Shown: one piece after another, positions 51,712-59,854 of the stretch
Layout: the number at the start of each line of letters is the position of its first letter
Numbering within the stretch: position 1 is the first letter of the stretch
NCBI RefSeq assembly: GCF_030709675.1
Contig: NZ_JAUZQD010000012.1
Span: 62,001-126,000, forward strand
Source of the DNA: Symbioplanes lichenis
GTDB lineage: Bacteria > Actinomycetota > Actinomycetes > Mycobacteriales > Micromonosporaceae
DNA length: 64,000 bases
Reading direction: 5' to 3'
Made by a program: the position numbers and the translations under genes
Notes under the pieces: generated by a model
The model's database searches: none
What the model saw: the letters and a program-made list of their open reading frames with translations, nothing else
Told to the model about the DNA's origin: nothing

Positions 51712-53016
51712 ATGAGGCACGATCTCGGCGTGACCGACCGACCCCGGCGGCGCCTGGGGCTCGACCTCACGCCGCTCCGCACCTCCCGTGACTTCCGGCT
51801 CGTCTTCACCAGCGGCACGGTGACCAGTTTCGGGTCGTTCATCACGTACGTCACGATCCCCTTCCAGGTCGCCCAGCTCACCGACGATCCCCTGATGGTC
51901 GGCCTGCTCGGCGTCTGCGAGCTGGTCCCGCTGCTGGTCATGGCGTTCGTCGGGGGCGCCCTGGCCGACTTCGTCGACCGCCGCCTGCTGGTCCGCGGCA
52001 GCGAGCTGGCCCTGGCCGCCCTCTGCGGCGCCCTGCTGCTCAACTCGCTCGCGCCGTCGCCGCACCTCTGGCCGCTCTTCCTGATCGCCGCGCTGACCGC
52101 GACGGTCGACGGCCTGCAACGGCCGGCCCTGGAGGCCATGCTGCCGCGGCTGGTACGCCCGGAGGAGATCCCCGCCACCATGGCGCTGCGCTCACTGGGC
52201 TCGGAAATCGCCCAGCTCGGCGGCCCGGCCCTGGCGGGCGTCCTGATCGCGTCGGTCGATCTGGCCTGGGTGTACGCCTTCGACCTGCTCACCTTCGCCG
52301 TCTCGGTCCTGTGCCTGACCCTCGTCAAGGCCGTCCCGCCGCCCCCGGACGCCGACCGCCCCTCCCTGCGCTCGGTCGTCACCGGGCTCCGCTACGCCCG
52401 CAGCCGCCCCGAACTCCTCGGCACCTACCTGGTCGACATCAACGCGATGTTCTTCGGCATGCCGCAGGCCCTCTATCCGTTCCTGGCCCTCAACCTCGGC
52501 GGCCCGAAGGTCCTCGGACTCCTCTACGCGGCGCCGGCCGCGGGTTCCCTGCTCGCCACGCTCGCGTCGGGCTGGACCAGTCACATCCACCGCCACGGCC
52601 TCGGGGTACTGATCGCCGCCACCCTCTGGGGCGTGGGCATCGTCGGCGCGGGTCTGTCGACCATGCTCTGGCTCACGCTCCTCTGCCTGGCCTTCGCGGG
52701 CGCGGCCGACATGATCTCAGGCATCTTCCGCATGACCATCTGGAGCCAGACGATCCCCGACCACCTGCGCGGCCGCCTGGCCGGCATCGAGATGCTGAGC
52801 TACACGACCGGGCCGCTGCTCGGGCAGCTCCGCTCCGGCCTGATGGCGCGCACCTCGCTCGGCATCGGCGGGTCCATCTGGGTGGGCGGCGTGCTCTGCG
52901 TTGCCGGTACGGCCGTCATGGCGCTCGCGCTCCCCAAGTTCGCCCGGTACGACGGCCGGGACGGGCTGGCCCGGAAACAGGCCGAGGACTCGGCGTGGGC
53001 TGCTCGCGCCGTTTAG
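51712..53016 (+). CDS. MFS transporter
   Basis: The 434-residue protein has twelve predicted helices and GGALADFVDRRLLVRG near residue 83. It belongs with the EntS-like exporters seen twice more in this window. ATG 51712 is 24 bp after the NUDIX stop; a GTG at 51730 is possible. Confidence 0.85.
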   Translation: MRHDLGVTDRPRRRLGLDLTPLRTSRDFRLVFTSGTVTSFGSFITYVTIPFQVAQLTDDPLMVGLLGVCELVPLLVMAFVGGALADFVDRRLLVRGSELALAALCGALLLNSLAPSPHLWPLFLIAALTATVDGLQRPALEAMLPRLVRPEEIPATMALRSLGSEIAQLGGPALAGVLIASVDLAWVYAFDLLTFAVSVLCLTLVKAVPPPPDADRPSLRSVVTGLRYARSRPELLGTYLVDINAMFFGMPQALYPFLALNLGGPKVLGLLYAAPAAGSLLATLASGWTSHIHRHGLGVLIAATLWGVGIVGAGLSTMLWLTLLCLAFAGAADMISGIFRMTIWSQTIPDHLRGRLAGIEMLSYTTGPLLGQLRSGLMARTSLGIGGSIWVGGVLCVAGTAVMALALPKFARYDGRDGLARKQAEDSAWAARAV

Positions 53017-53070
53017 CCGTCCCGACGCGGGGAAGCTTCCTGGCAACGTCGAGAGAATGGGGAATTCGCC

Positions 53071-53634
53071 ATGACTACCTCGATCAGCGGTAAGCGCGTC
53101 GCGTTCCTCGCGACCGATGGCGTCGAAGAGGTCGAGTACACCGAGCCGCGCAAGGCCGTCGAGGCCGCGGGCGGCGAGGCGGAGCTGATCTCCATCAAGA
53201 GCGGCGAGATCCAGGCCGTGAACCACATGGACAAGGCCGGCACGTACCCGGTCGAGAAGCAGGTCAAGGACGCCCACGTCGATCAGTACGACGCCCTCGT
53301 GCTGCCCGGCGGCGTGGCCAACCCGGACTTCCTGCGGACCGACCCGGACGCGGTCCGGTTCGTGCGCGACTTCTTCACCGCGGGCAAGCCGGTGGCGGCC
53401 ATCTGCCACGGCCCGTGGACGCTGGTGGAGGCGGGCGTCGTCGACGGCCGCACGCTCACGAGCTGGCCGTCGTTGCGGACCGACCTCGCCAACGCCGGGG
53501 CGACCTGGGTGGACGAGGAGGTCTATGTGGACCAGGGCCTGGTGACCAGCCGCAAGCCCGATGATCTTCCGGCCTTCTGCGAGAAGATGATCGAGGAGAT
53601 CGCCGAGGGGGCGCACGACCTGCAGCACGCTTAG
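53071..53634 (+). CDS. DJ-1/PfpI-family type 1 glutamine amidotransferase-like protein
   Basis: The 187-residue product has the nucleophile elbow VAAICHGPW with Cys112, VLPGGVANPDFLR, and KRVAFLATDGVEEVEYTEP. Relatives act as deglycases, chaperones or stress proteins; the activity here is untested. A perfect terminator follows its stop by 23 bp. Confidence 0.88.
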   Translation: MTTSISGKRVAFLATDGVEEVEYTEPRKAVEAAGGEAELISIKSGEIQAVNHMDKAGTYPVEKQVKDAHVDQYDALVLPGGVANPDFLRTDPDAVRFVRDFFTAGKPVAAICHGPWTLVEAGVVDGRTLTSWPSLRTDLANAGATWVDEEVYVDQGLVTSRKPDDLPAFCEKMIEEIAEGAHDLQHA

Positions 53635-53656
53635 GGGTAGCGCTCCCCCTCACCAG

Positions 53657-53687
53657 AAACGCCCGGGATCGGTGATCCCGGGCGTTT
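53657..53687. terminator. Perfect 14-bp bidirectional terminator
   Basis: AAACGCCCGGGATC (53657-53670) pairs with GATCCCGGGCGTTT (53674-53687) across a three-base loop, between convergent genes. T-rich on the plus strand after the stem and, mirrored, on the minus strand. Confidence 0.9.
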
Positions 53688-53731
53688 CCGTGTGTGCGTT
53701 CTCTGCTGCGCGCTTTTTCGCCGGGCGTGGG

Positions 53732-54184
53732 TCAGCGGACTCCGGCCCGGGCGCGGGCGTAAGCGGGGCGGCGGTTGACCAGCTCGCCGCCGTACCAGGC
53801 GCCGAAGACCGCGGCCGCCAGGGCGAGCAGCTCGACGACGAAGAGGCCGCCGCTGATCACCCGGTCGGCGCTGCTCATCCGCACCATCGCGATGACCGCG
53901 AAGAGGATGAGCACGCCCATGTTGGCCAGCCCCTGCAGCACGCCGATGCGCTTGGCCCGCGTGCCGTTCGGGATGAACATCAGGTCGATGGCGCCCGCCA
54001 CGGCCACCAGGACGCCACCGATCAGCCCGGCGACGATGTTCCAGTAGGCGAGCGATCCGACGATGTCGGGGGCGCCGGCCAGCGTGGCGAGATCGAAGAA
54101 GACGGCCATGGCGAACAGGCCGAGCGGAAACATCACGAGAACGGGCTGGACCGCCTGGTTCGCGATCTTGAGTCGGCTCTCCAT
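53732..54184 (-). CDS. DUF2231-like four-helix membrane protein
   Basis: The 150-residue product has four hydrophobic helices with PVLVMFPLGLFAMAVFFDLATL and AYWNIVAGLIGGVLVAVAGAIDLMFI, matching DUF2231 membrane proteins of unknown function. ATG 54184 was chosen by the N-terminal homology; starts at 54214 or 54196 are possible. A GGGGAGG site is 12 bases upstream of the ATG, a long spacing. Confidence 0.75.
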   Translation of the reverse strand: MESRLKIANQAVQPVLVMFPLGLFAMAVFFDLATLAGAPDIVGSLAYWNIVAGLIGGVLVAVAGAIDLMFIPNGTRAKRIGVLQGLANMGVLILFAVIAMVRMSSADRVISGGLFVVELLALAAAVFGAWYGGELVNRRPAYARARAGVR

Positions 54185-54317
54185 ACTGGTGCTCACCCTC
54201 CCCAGGCTGCTCATTCGTGTGCCATCGATGGGCTACCCGGCCCTTGCGGGGCGCTAAACGTGCAGTGCCGTCCCCCACAGGACCAGGATATGGATCTTGT
54301 TCGCCTACGCTGGCCGG

Positions 54318-54671
54318 ATGGAATGGGCTGCGCGAATCCTGGTGGGCCTCGTGGCCCTCATCCACCTTTACATTCTTGTCCTGGAAATGTTCCTCTGGCG
54401 TACCGATCGTGGGCGTGCCGCCTTCGGGCTGACCGAGGATTTCGCCCGCCAGAGTGCCACCCTCGCCGCCAACCAGGGCCTCTACAACGGCTTCCTGGCC
54501 GCCGGCCTCGCCTTCGGCCTGGCGACCGGCGACGTGAGCTTCCAGATATTCTTCCTGTCCTGCGTGGTGATCGCCGGAATTTATGGCGCCGCGACGGTCA
54601 GCCGCCGCATCCTGTTCGTGCAGGCCACACCGGCCGTGGTCGCCCTGGCCCTGGTGCTGCTGGCCCGCTGA
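54318..54671 (+). CDS. DUF1304 membrane protein
   Basis: The 117-residue product has four helices and the family signature LVALIHLYILVLEMFLW plus NQGLYNGFLAAGLAFGL. Function is unknown. ATG 54318 is six bases after TACGCT (54306-54311), pointing to a leaderless transcript. Confidence 0.87.
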   Translation: MEWAARILVGLVALIHLYILVLEMFLWRTDRGRAAFGLTEDFARQSATLAANQGLYNGFLAAGLAFGLATGDVSFQIFFLSCVVIAGIYGAATVSRRILFVQATPAVVALALVLLAR

Positions 54672-54684
54672 CCGGCGCCGAGCG

Positions 54685-54725
54685 GCTTGTACGCAATCTG
54701 CGATATGGCAGGTTGAAGTGTGGCG
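54685..54725 (+). promoter_or_regulatory. Upstream element shared by the two DUF6232 genes
   Basis: The word order GCTTGT, ATCTGC, ATGGCA, TTGA, GTGGCG matches the complement of 59995-60034 with 23 of 30 bases identical from ATCTGC onward and the same GCTTGT ahead. Within it CTGC-GATATG-GCAG is a 14-bp palindrome of the consensus S-TGC-N3-ATG-GCA-S. Confidence 0.55.
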
Positions 54726-54943
54726 GACGGCTGGCTCGCATGCTTCACTGAATGCGGGGACGAGGCTCCGCGACAGGCCGAATCCCCTGGTAGGACGGCG
54801 GTGCCGTGGCTTGGCGACAACACCGGCGACAGGTGACAAGCAACCGTTTCAGCGACAGGACACACGCGGCACCGCAGCGAAAGGCAGCACTCGACCGACC
54901 GGATCCCACCGGGGCGACGCCGGGGGGATCCGATCGGACGACA

Positions 54944-55092
54944 CCCTCTTTCCGAGGGGCAAGTCATCAACGTCCTCATTCCGCGCAACATCCGACCGAC
55001 AGCTCTCGTCCCGAAGGGGCGGGCAATCATCCTCCCCCGGTTTCGGGGTGAGCGAACGAACGGCCCTCGGCGTCGAGGGCGGGCAATCGACG
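54944..55092 (+). repeat. Three hairpin units with an exact 60-bp period
   Basis: Small hairpins CCCTC/GAGGG (54944-), CGTCCC/GGGGCG (55007-) and GCCCTC/GAGGGC (55063-) are each followed by a GGC-AA-TC word: CAAGTCATC (54960), GGGCAATCATC (55021), GGGCAATCGAC (55081). The spacing between units is 60 bp each time. Confidence 0.6.
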
Positions 55093-55111
55093 AGACCGCA
55101 GGCAGACACAG

Positions 55112-55188
55112 CAACGGCACCCGGCGGCAACCGGGTGCCGTTGACGCCTTCGGCTTCGTGTGACACGAGCGAGGCGGGGAATTCTCTC
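55112..55188 (+). promoter_or_regulatory. Conserved leader of the first DUF6232 gene (hairpin plus AATTCTCTC motif)
   Basis: CAACGGCACCCGG (55112-55124) pairs with CCGGGTGCCGTTG (55131-55143) round a CGGCAA loop. A GCGAGG-GGGG-AATTCTCTC motif (55169-55188) follows, 59 bases before the ATG. A 29-base part of the hairpin and the second motif recur ahead of the paralogue at 59795, on the other strand, also 59 bases from its start. Confidence 0.65.
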
Positions 55189-55247
55189 TGCGCCAATGGT
55201 GGCTTGCTTTCCCCCTCCTCGCAAGGAGGCGGAAGGGGGAGTTCGCC

Positions 55248-55691
55248 ATGCGCATCTATTACCGTGGGCCGGACGCGATGGTGACCAGCGAACACTTCAT
55301 CTATCGCACGGACACGTCATCGAGGACGTTTCTCATTCGCGATCTGCGCACTGTCACCATCACGGAATCCCGGACCACCGGCACCTATCCGGTCGCTTTT
55401 CTCCTGGTCAGCACCGCAGTGGTGAGCGCCGCGGCCTGGCCGCTGTGGGGATCGGCGCCTTTGCACGCGGTGGCTGCCGTGGGACTGACCGGATTCTCGG
55501 TCTCGGCGGCGGTGCTGCTGGGGCGCACACGGCCCCGATCCTGGCTGCTGCGGGCGACCTACCGCGGCCAGCCCACCGATCTCTACGAGAGCGCCGACCC
55601 GCGGGTCTTCAACCAGGTCAGCCGCGCCCTGCGCCGAGCCATGGAGGAGGCCGACCCGCTGTCCGCGGGCAATGATCTCGCCGCGGCGTGA
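55248..55691 (+). CDS. DUF6232 membrane protein (paralogue 1)
   Basis: The 147-residue product starts IYYRGPDAMVTSEHFIYRTD, has two membrane helices (about 45-90) and ends with a soluble part containing YESADPRVFNQVSRALRRAM. Function is unknown. The paralogue at 59352-59795 has the same length, the same N-terminal YYRGPDA-VT--HF pattern, FNQV-RA-RR, and the same last residues LAAA. GGGGGAG precedes the ATG. Confidence 0.83.
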   Translation: MRIYYRGPDAMVTSEHFIYRTDTSSRTFLIRDLRTVTITESRTTGTYPVAFLLVSTAVVSAAAWPLWGSAPLHAVAAVGLTGFSVSAAVLLGRTRPRSWLLRATYRGQPTDLYESADPRVFNQVSRALRRAMEEADPLSAGNDLAAA

Positions 55692-55704
55692 CGCGCCGCT
55701 TCCG

Positions 55705-56844
55705 TCAGCCCTTGCCGCCGAGGAGGGTGATCGCCGTGCGGATGCCCCGGCGGCGGACCGCCCGCGCCATCGTGAGGTCGCCCTGGCAGAAGCTCTCGAA
55801 TGCCCGCCAGCCCAGCGGGGTGCGCATCGCCGCGTGCACGAGGGCGCGCCGGCGGGCGAAGACGCCGAGCAGCTCGCGGCCGGCGATCATCTCCGGGACG
55901 AGATGCCGGTCGACCAGCTGGTCGTACTCGGCGAGGCCGGCCGGGTCCCGCACCCGGGCGGCCACCTCACCGGCCCAGGTCCCGGAACGCAACGCGTAGC
56001 TGATGCCTTCGCGCGTCCACGGCTCGAGCAGTCCGGCGGCGTCCCCGGCGACGAGGACGCGGCCCTTGCGGAGGGGGGCTCCGGGCGTACGGCAGCGGGT
56101 CAAATGGCCCGAGTCACGCAGGACCCGGCGGCCGGACAGCCCGAGCTGGGCCAGGAAGAGCGCGAGATAGTCCTTGGTCTGGGCCCCGCGCCCCTTCGCC
56201 ATGATCACGCCAACGGTGAGCTGGTCGCCCTTGGGAAAGACCCAGCCGTAGGAGCCCGGCTCCGCCCCCCAGTCGAGCAGCACCCGCCCCTGCCACGTCG
56301 CCTGGTCCTCGGGCGTGGCGGCGAGCTCGACCTCGAGCCCGAGATCCTGCTGCTCGAAGGTCACGCCGACATGCCGCGAGCTGATCGCCGCGGAACCCTC
56401 GGCCCCGATCACGGTACGCGCGGTGAGCGCCCGGCCGTCCGACAGCGTCACGGTCGCGGCGTCCGCGTCCTGGTCGACCGCCCGGACCTGCGTGCTCTGC
56501 CACACTTCGGCGCCGGCCGCGACGGCTGCTTCGTACCAGGCGAAGTCGAAGTCGTCCCGTTTCACCAGCTTGAGCACCGGACGGCCGCGCGAGCGCCGGG
56601 TGAACGACCGCCGCCCCCGGTCGGTGAACGTGATCGCGTCGATCGTGTCCCGCGCCGGCACAGTGATGTGCTGCTCGGCCACGCTGAGCGACGTGCCGAT
56701 CAGCCCGCCGCCACAGGTTTTGTAACGCGGATGCTCCGCCCGCTCGAGCACGACGGTCCGGGCCCCGGCCGCCGCGGCTGCCCGGGCTGCCGCCAGCCCC
56801 GCCGGCCCGCCTCCGATGACGGCCACGTCCCACTCCGGTACCAC
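55705..56844 (-). CDS. Geranylgeranyl-reductase-family FAD oxidoreductase
   Basis: The 379-residue flavoprotein starts DVAVIGGGPAGLAAARAAAAAGARTVVLERAEHPRYKTCGGG (Rossmann FAD site and the PxYKxCGG motif of the family), continues with GAEGSAAISSRHVGV and GDAAGLLEPWTREGISYALRSG. It reduces isoprenoid double bonds; in mycobacteria the relative MenJ saturates the menaquinone side chain, and the futalosine genes elsewhere in this window make that role plausible. GTG 56844 is seven bases after TAGACT. Confidence 0.87.
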   Translation of the reverse strand: MVPEWDVAVIGGGPAGLAAARAAAAAGARTVVLERAEHPRYKTCGGGLIGTSLSVAEQHITVPARDTIDAITFTDRGRRSFTRRSRGRPVLKLVKRDDFDFAWYEAAVAAGAEVWQSTQVRAVDQDADAATVTLSDGRALTARTVIGAEGSAAISSRHVGVTFEQQDLGLEVELAATPEDQATWQGRVLLDWGAEPGSYGWVFPKGDQLTVGVIMAKGRGAQTKDYLALFLAQLGLSGRRVLRDSGHLTRCRTPGAPLRKGRVLVAGDAAGLLEPWTREGISYALRSGTWAGEVAARVRDPAGLAEYDQLVDRHLVPEMIAGRELLGVFARRRALVHAAMRTPLGWRAFESFCQGDLTMARAVRRRGIRTAITLLGGKG

Positions 56845-56868
56845 GGCGGGGAGTCTATCCAGCTCGCC

Positions 56869-57363
56869 TCACCCGGCGCGGCGCGGCCAAGGCGCCCATC
56901 GGACCGGAGCGGCGAATCCTTCCCGGCGGGCGGCGCGAGCTTCGGCGCTGTCGACAGGTGCCTCCCGGGTCGACTCGAAGCCGGGCCCGATCAGCCGCGT
57001 CTCGATCAACGAGCCGGACACTCCGCGCCGGATCCGCTCCCAGAGGCCGCCCTCGACGTGGGCGGCGGCGAGGACGCGCAGGTCAGCGACGAGATCCGGG
57101 GTGCTTCGGGCCGGGTCGTCGGCCCCGGGCAACGGCTCCGCGAACCAGCGGCCGAGCCGCAACACCACTCCCGGATCGCCATTGAAGACCACGGCGAGGG
57201 GCCCGGCCGCGGGATGACGAGGCATCAGCCGTACGGTCCGGAGCAGCTCGTTCCCGTCGAACGGCTCCTTGGTCTCGCGTCGGTCGACGGCGTAGCGCTC
57301 GGTCAGCTCGTCGAGCAGATCCTCGGCGGCGTCGTGCAGGATCCGTCCCGGATTCGGGGCCAT
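56869..57363 (-). CDS. Hypothetical protein, DUF6226-like
   Basis: The 164-residue product has LHDAAEDLLDELTERYAV, VRLMPRHPAAGPLAVVFNGDPGVVLRLGRW and a C-terminal region with Arg and Trp. The pattern resembles DUF6226, but I am not certain. No catalytic motif is seen. ATG 57363 was preferred to the GTG three bases earlier. Confidence 0.6.
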   Translation of the reverse strand: MAPNPGRILHDAAEDLLDELTERYAVDRRETKEPFDGNELLRTVRLMPRHPAAGPLAVVFNGDPGVVLRLGRWFAEPLPGADDPARSTPDLVADLRVLAAAHVEGGLWERIRRGVSGSLIETRLIGPGFESTREAPVDSAEARAARREGFAAPVRWAPWPRRAG

Positions 57364-57393
57364 CACCAGCGCAGTATGCGATCCCGTGAGCCT

Positions 57394-57520
57394 GCTTGCC
57401 GGATCTTCGCCGGTTTCCGTCGGCGCCGATTCTTGCCGGCGCCGGTTTCCGTCGCGCCGGCTCTTGTCGGCGCCGGCTTCTGTCGGCGCCGGCTTTGTCC
57501 AACGTCGGCGCTCGCGCCGG
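57394..57520. repeat. Short tandem repeats of TCGGCGCCGG type
   Basis: Five to six imperfect copies of a 15-17 bp unit with GGCGCCGG separated by TTCCG or CTTCTG words lie just upstream of the DUF6226-like gene. The unit is self-complementary. The copies differ too much for CRISPR repeats and there are no spacers. Confidence 0.7.
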
Positions 57521-57628
57521 AAATGGACGTGGTCGAAATGTCGTCGCTCTGGTCGAACTCCCGGGGCGGGCGGTGGACCGCCCGGCCTGCGGTCCGACCG
57601 GCTCGCCCGCGGGAGCCGTCGACCACTG

Positions 57629-57832
57629 TCAGCCGAAGTCGAACTCGCCGCGTTTCACGCCATCGGCAAAGGTCGCCCACTCCCGCGCCGTGAAGCGCAA
57701 GGGGCCGGTGCCCGGCTCTTTCGAGTCCCGGACCAGATAGTCGTCGCCGACCCTGGCGACCTCCACGCAGGTGCTCGTCCCACAGCGGCCGGCCCTGCGC
57801 CAGACGATCGACTGCTCCGCCCTGTCTGCCAT
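57629..57832 (-). CDS. DUF397 protein A
   Basis: The 67-residue product has WRRAGRCGTSTCVEVARVGDDYLVRDSKEPGTGPLRFTAREWATFADGVKRGEFDF, a complete DUF397 domain. These proteins pair with XRE/DUF5753 regulators, as in WhiJ-type loci of Streptomyces, and relieve or modulate them. GGAGGAG precedes the ATG. Confidence 0.92.
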   Translation of the reverse strand: MADRAEQSIVWRRAGRCGTSTCVEVARVGDDYLVRDSKEPGTGPLRFTAREWATFADGVKRGEFDFG

Positions 57833-58020
57833 GTTCGCTCCTCCGTATCGGCTCCCAAGGAACCACGGTAGGGGCCGCGAGCACGGCGTGAAACGAGAGC
57901 AACAGTGAGTGAACCCCGGCGTGAGCACGCAATGGGGCTTATCAACGCATTTGTCGTTGACTTTGTCCGCCCTGCGCACGATTTGAGACATTAACCATGC
58001 GCAAGGCGGCTAACACAGGG

Positions 58021-58218
58021 TCAGAACTGGAACTCTCCGTCGCGGACGCCGTCGACGAACGCGACCCACTCCTCCTTGGTGAAGGACAGGGCGGGCGCCT
58101 CCGGCTGCTTCGAGTCACGGATGAGGTAGGTGTCCTCGCCGACGCGGGCCACCTCCACGCACGTGGCATTTCCGCACTTGCTGCTCTTCCGCCATGCGGG
58201 CATGCTGACGCTGTTCAT
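58021..58218 (-). CDS. DUF397 protein B
   Basis: The 65-residue product has WRKSSKCGNATCVEVARVGEDTYLIRDSKQPEAPALSFTKEEWVAFVDGVRDGEFQF, a complete DUF397 domain. It lies 44 bp after the XRE gene and is probably in the same operon; protein A is 188 bp further on. AAAGG lies upstream of the ATG. Confidence 0.93.
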   Translation of the reverse strand: MNSVSMPAWRKSSKCGNATCVEVARVGEDTYLIRDSKQPEAPALSFTKEEWVAFVDGVRDGEFQF

Positions 58219-58262
58219 CTTTTCGCCTTTCAGCCCGTGACGTCGTCGTCGCGGGCTCTCGG

Positions 58263-59174
58263 TCAGGGAAGATATGTGGCCCGGGGGCCCTGTGCTTCCA
58301 ATTCGTCTATGCGCTTGCGAACGAAATCGATCGTGTCTGCTTCGCTCAGTGCCTCGTGCCAGACCCGATCAAATCGGGCACGATGCCGCTCGGTCGTCGA
58401 CTTGGTTTCGATCGCCTCGTCGGTGAGACCGTTCTCGTGATACAGCAACATGCCCTCGGAATCGTTTTCACCGAGCGAGAGCAGGTCAAAGGTCGCATTG
58501 TTGGTGACCGGGGCGTTCAGCACATAGGGGACCATCCGGAGATTGATCCGGCCCGCGCTCGCCAAACGGTGCATCTCACGCAGCTGCTCGGTGAAGACCT
58601 CGGCCCCACCGATCGGCCGCATCAGCACCGACTCGTCCAACAGCACGAACAACTCAACGAGCCCGCCGCGATTCAGAAGTGCCTGCCGGCGCCGTTGCCG
58701 GGCATCGAGTTTCAACCGGGCGAGCTCGTCCGGGAAATCGTCGCCGTACAGCTTCATGAGCGCGTCGGCATAGCTGGGAATCTGCAGCGTGCCCGGGATG
58801 AAATAGATCGACCAATAGCGGATCCGGCTGGCCTCGGACTCGTATTCGATCAATTTGCGCAACGACTCGCTGAGCACCTCGCGGAAGGCGGGCGACTGCC
58901 ACCAGACCTGGCGCTGCCGGGTCCGGGCGATCCGCGCGTCGATCAGCAACGCGCTCACCACGGCCTTGTCCCTGACGCCCAGATAGCCCAGCAGCGGCCG
59001 GAGATCATTCGGCGCGATCGTGACCTCGCCGTTCTCGATCCGGATCACCTTGCTGAGCGACCACTCCATCTCGTCGGCGACCTGCTGTTGGGTGAGGCCG
59101 GCGGACTCCCGCGCCTCACGCAGCGCCACTCGCACGCGTCGGCGCGCGACAGTGGGCGTGGCAGCCTCAGCCAT
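58263..59174 (-). CDS. XRE-family regulator with DUF5753 (Scr1-type)
   Basis: The 303-residue product has an XRE helix-turn-helix (LREARESAGLTQQQVADEMEWSLSKVIRIENGEVTIAPNDLRPLL) and the DUF5753 domain from about residue 95 (YFIPGTLQIPSYADALM; LDESVLMRPIGG; NLRMVPY). This type works with DUF397 proteins to control development in streptomycetes. Codon use is somewhat less GC-rich than the neighbours. ATG 59174 follows AAGGA. Confidence 0.93.
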   Translation of the reverse strand: MAEAATPTVARRRVRVALREARESAGLTQQQVADEMEWSLSKVIRIENGEVTIAPNDLRPLLGYLGVRDKAVVSALLIDARIARTRQRQVWWQSPAFREVLSESLRKLIEYESEASRIRYWSIYFIPGTLQIPSYADALMKLYGDDFPDELARLKLDARQRRRQALLNRGGLVELFVLLDESVLMRPIGGAEVFTEQLREMHRLASAGRINLRMVPYVLNAPVTNNATFDLLSLGENDSEGMLLYHENGLTDEAIETKSTTERHRARFDRVWHEALSEADTIDFVRKRIDELEAQGPRATYLP

Positions 59175-59215
59175 CAGTCCTTCATCGTCGAAGTCAGGTG
59201 GGCGGTGCACCGGAT

Positions 59216-59255
59216 GCGACCTCGCAAAGTGCCATGAAGCACCCTGCGAGGTCGC
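59216..59255 (-). promoter_or_regulatory. Long leader hairpin of the XRE gene with embedded palindrome
   Basis: GCGACCTCGCA (59216-59226) and TGCGAGGTCGC (59245-59255) are a perfect 11-bp inverted repeat, and inside it GTGC-N6-GCAC is a second one. A possible -10 (TATAGA or TAGAGT, complement of about 59262-59268) lies just upstream, so the hairpin is at the start of the transcript, 41 bases before ATG 59174. Confidence 0.68.
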
Positions 59256-59351
59256 GGGTCACTCTATACCCGACAAGTACCAGACCGGGAAGGCGCCTAC
59301 CCATGGTTTCGGAAAAGATATCTGTTGCTTTCTAGTCACATGACGTGACGG

Positions 59352-59795
59352 TCACGCCGCCGCCAGCCCGTATCCGTCCCGGTCGGCGACCCGGTCCTCG
59401 AGGTTGCGCCGCACCGCCCGCTTGACCTGGTTGAACGCGGTGATGTCGGCGCTGGAGTAGACGATGGTCCAGGTGCCCGCGTAGTCCGCCTCGAGGCTCC
59501 ACGTGCGCGCGGCCCGGCGACGCACCGTGGTGAGAACCAGTAACCAGAAGAGTGCCGCCGCGGCGGTCGCGGCGAGCCCGACGGAACGGCCCGCATAGGC
59601 GTAGGCGACACCCGCAAGAGTGACGAGACCGGCCGTGCCGGCGAGCAGAGCGCCGATCGCCTGCGCCGCGGGCTCACCCCGGACCACGCGAACCTCCCGG
59701 ACCGCATCGAAGTGGAAGACCTGAGTCGGAGCGGCCAGCCAGACGAAATGGCGACCGGTGACGATCGCGTCGGGACCACGATAGTAGGTACGCAC
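59352..59795 (-). CDS. DUF6232 membrane protein (paralogue 2)
   Basis: The 147-residue product starts RTYYRGPDAIVTGRHFVW, has two membrane helices (about 48-95) and ends YSSADITAFNQVKRAVRRNLEDRVADRDGYGLAAA. It is the paralogue of the gene at 55248-55691. GTG 59795 was chosen because AAGGAG lies eight bases upstream and because it matches the length and start of the paralogue. Confidence 0.83.
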   Translation of the reverse strand: MRTYYRGPDAIVTGRHFVWLAAPTQVFHFDAVREVRVVRGEPAAQAIGALLAGTAGLVTLAGVAYAYAGRSVGLAATAAAALFWLLVLTTVRRRAARTWSLEADYAGTWTIVYSSADITAFNQVKRAVRRNLEDRVADRDGYGLAAA

Positions 59796-59854
59796 CGTAC
59801 GAGCTCCTTCCGTGCGGGCCGGCGAGGAAGGATGCGGGCCGCCGTTGCGACTCG

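Larger units (their letters stand above)
54672..55111. other. Long leader/intergenic region before the first DUF6232 gene
   Basis: 440 bp without a recognisable gene. It contains the 54685-54725 element, an inverted repeat CGGATCCC (54900-54907) with GGGATCCG (54925-54932), and three 60-bp-spaced repeats (54944-55092). Open frames across it on both strands show repeated 20-residue units but no family resemblance and are best read as by-products of the repeats. Confidence 0.5.

Noticed and set aside
54583..55284. Open frame across the leader of the first DUF6232 gene
   Set aside because: Composition is repeat-driven, no family match, and it runs through the hairpins and into the real gene in another frame.
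54849..55295. Leftward frame with 20-residue repeats in the same region
   Set aside because: The repeat follows from the 60-bp DNA period; no ribosome site and no homology pattern.
57394..57520. Possible CRISPR-like array
   Set aside because: Units are 15-17 bp, adjacent without unique spacers, and no cas gene is present.
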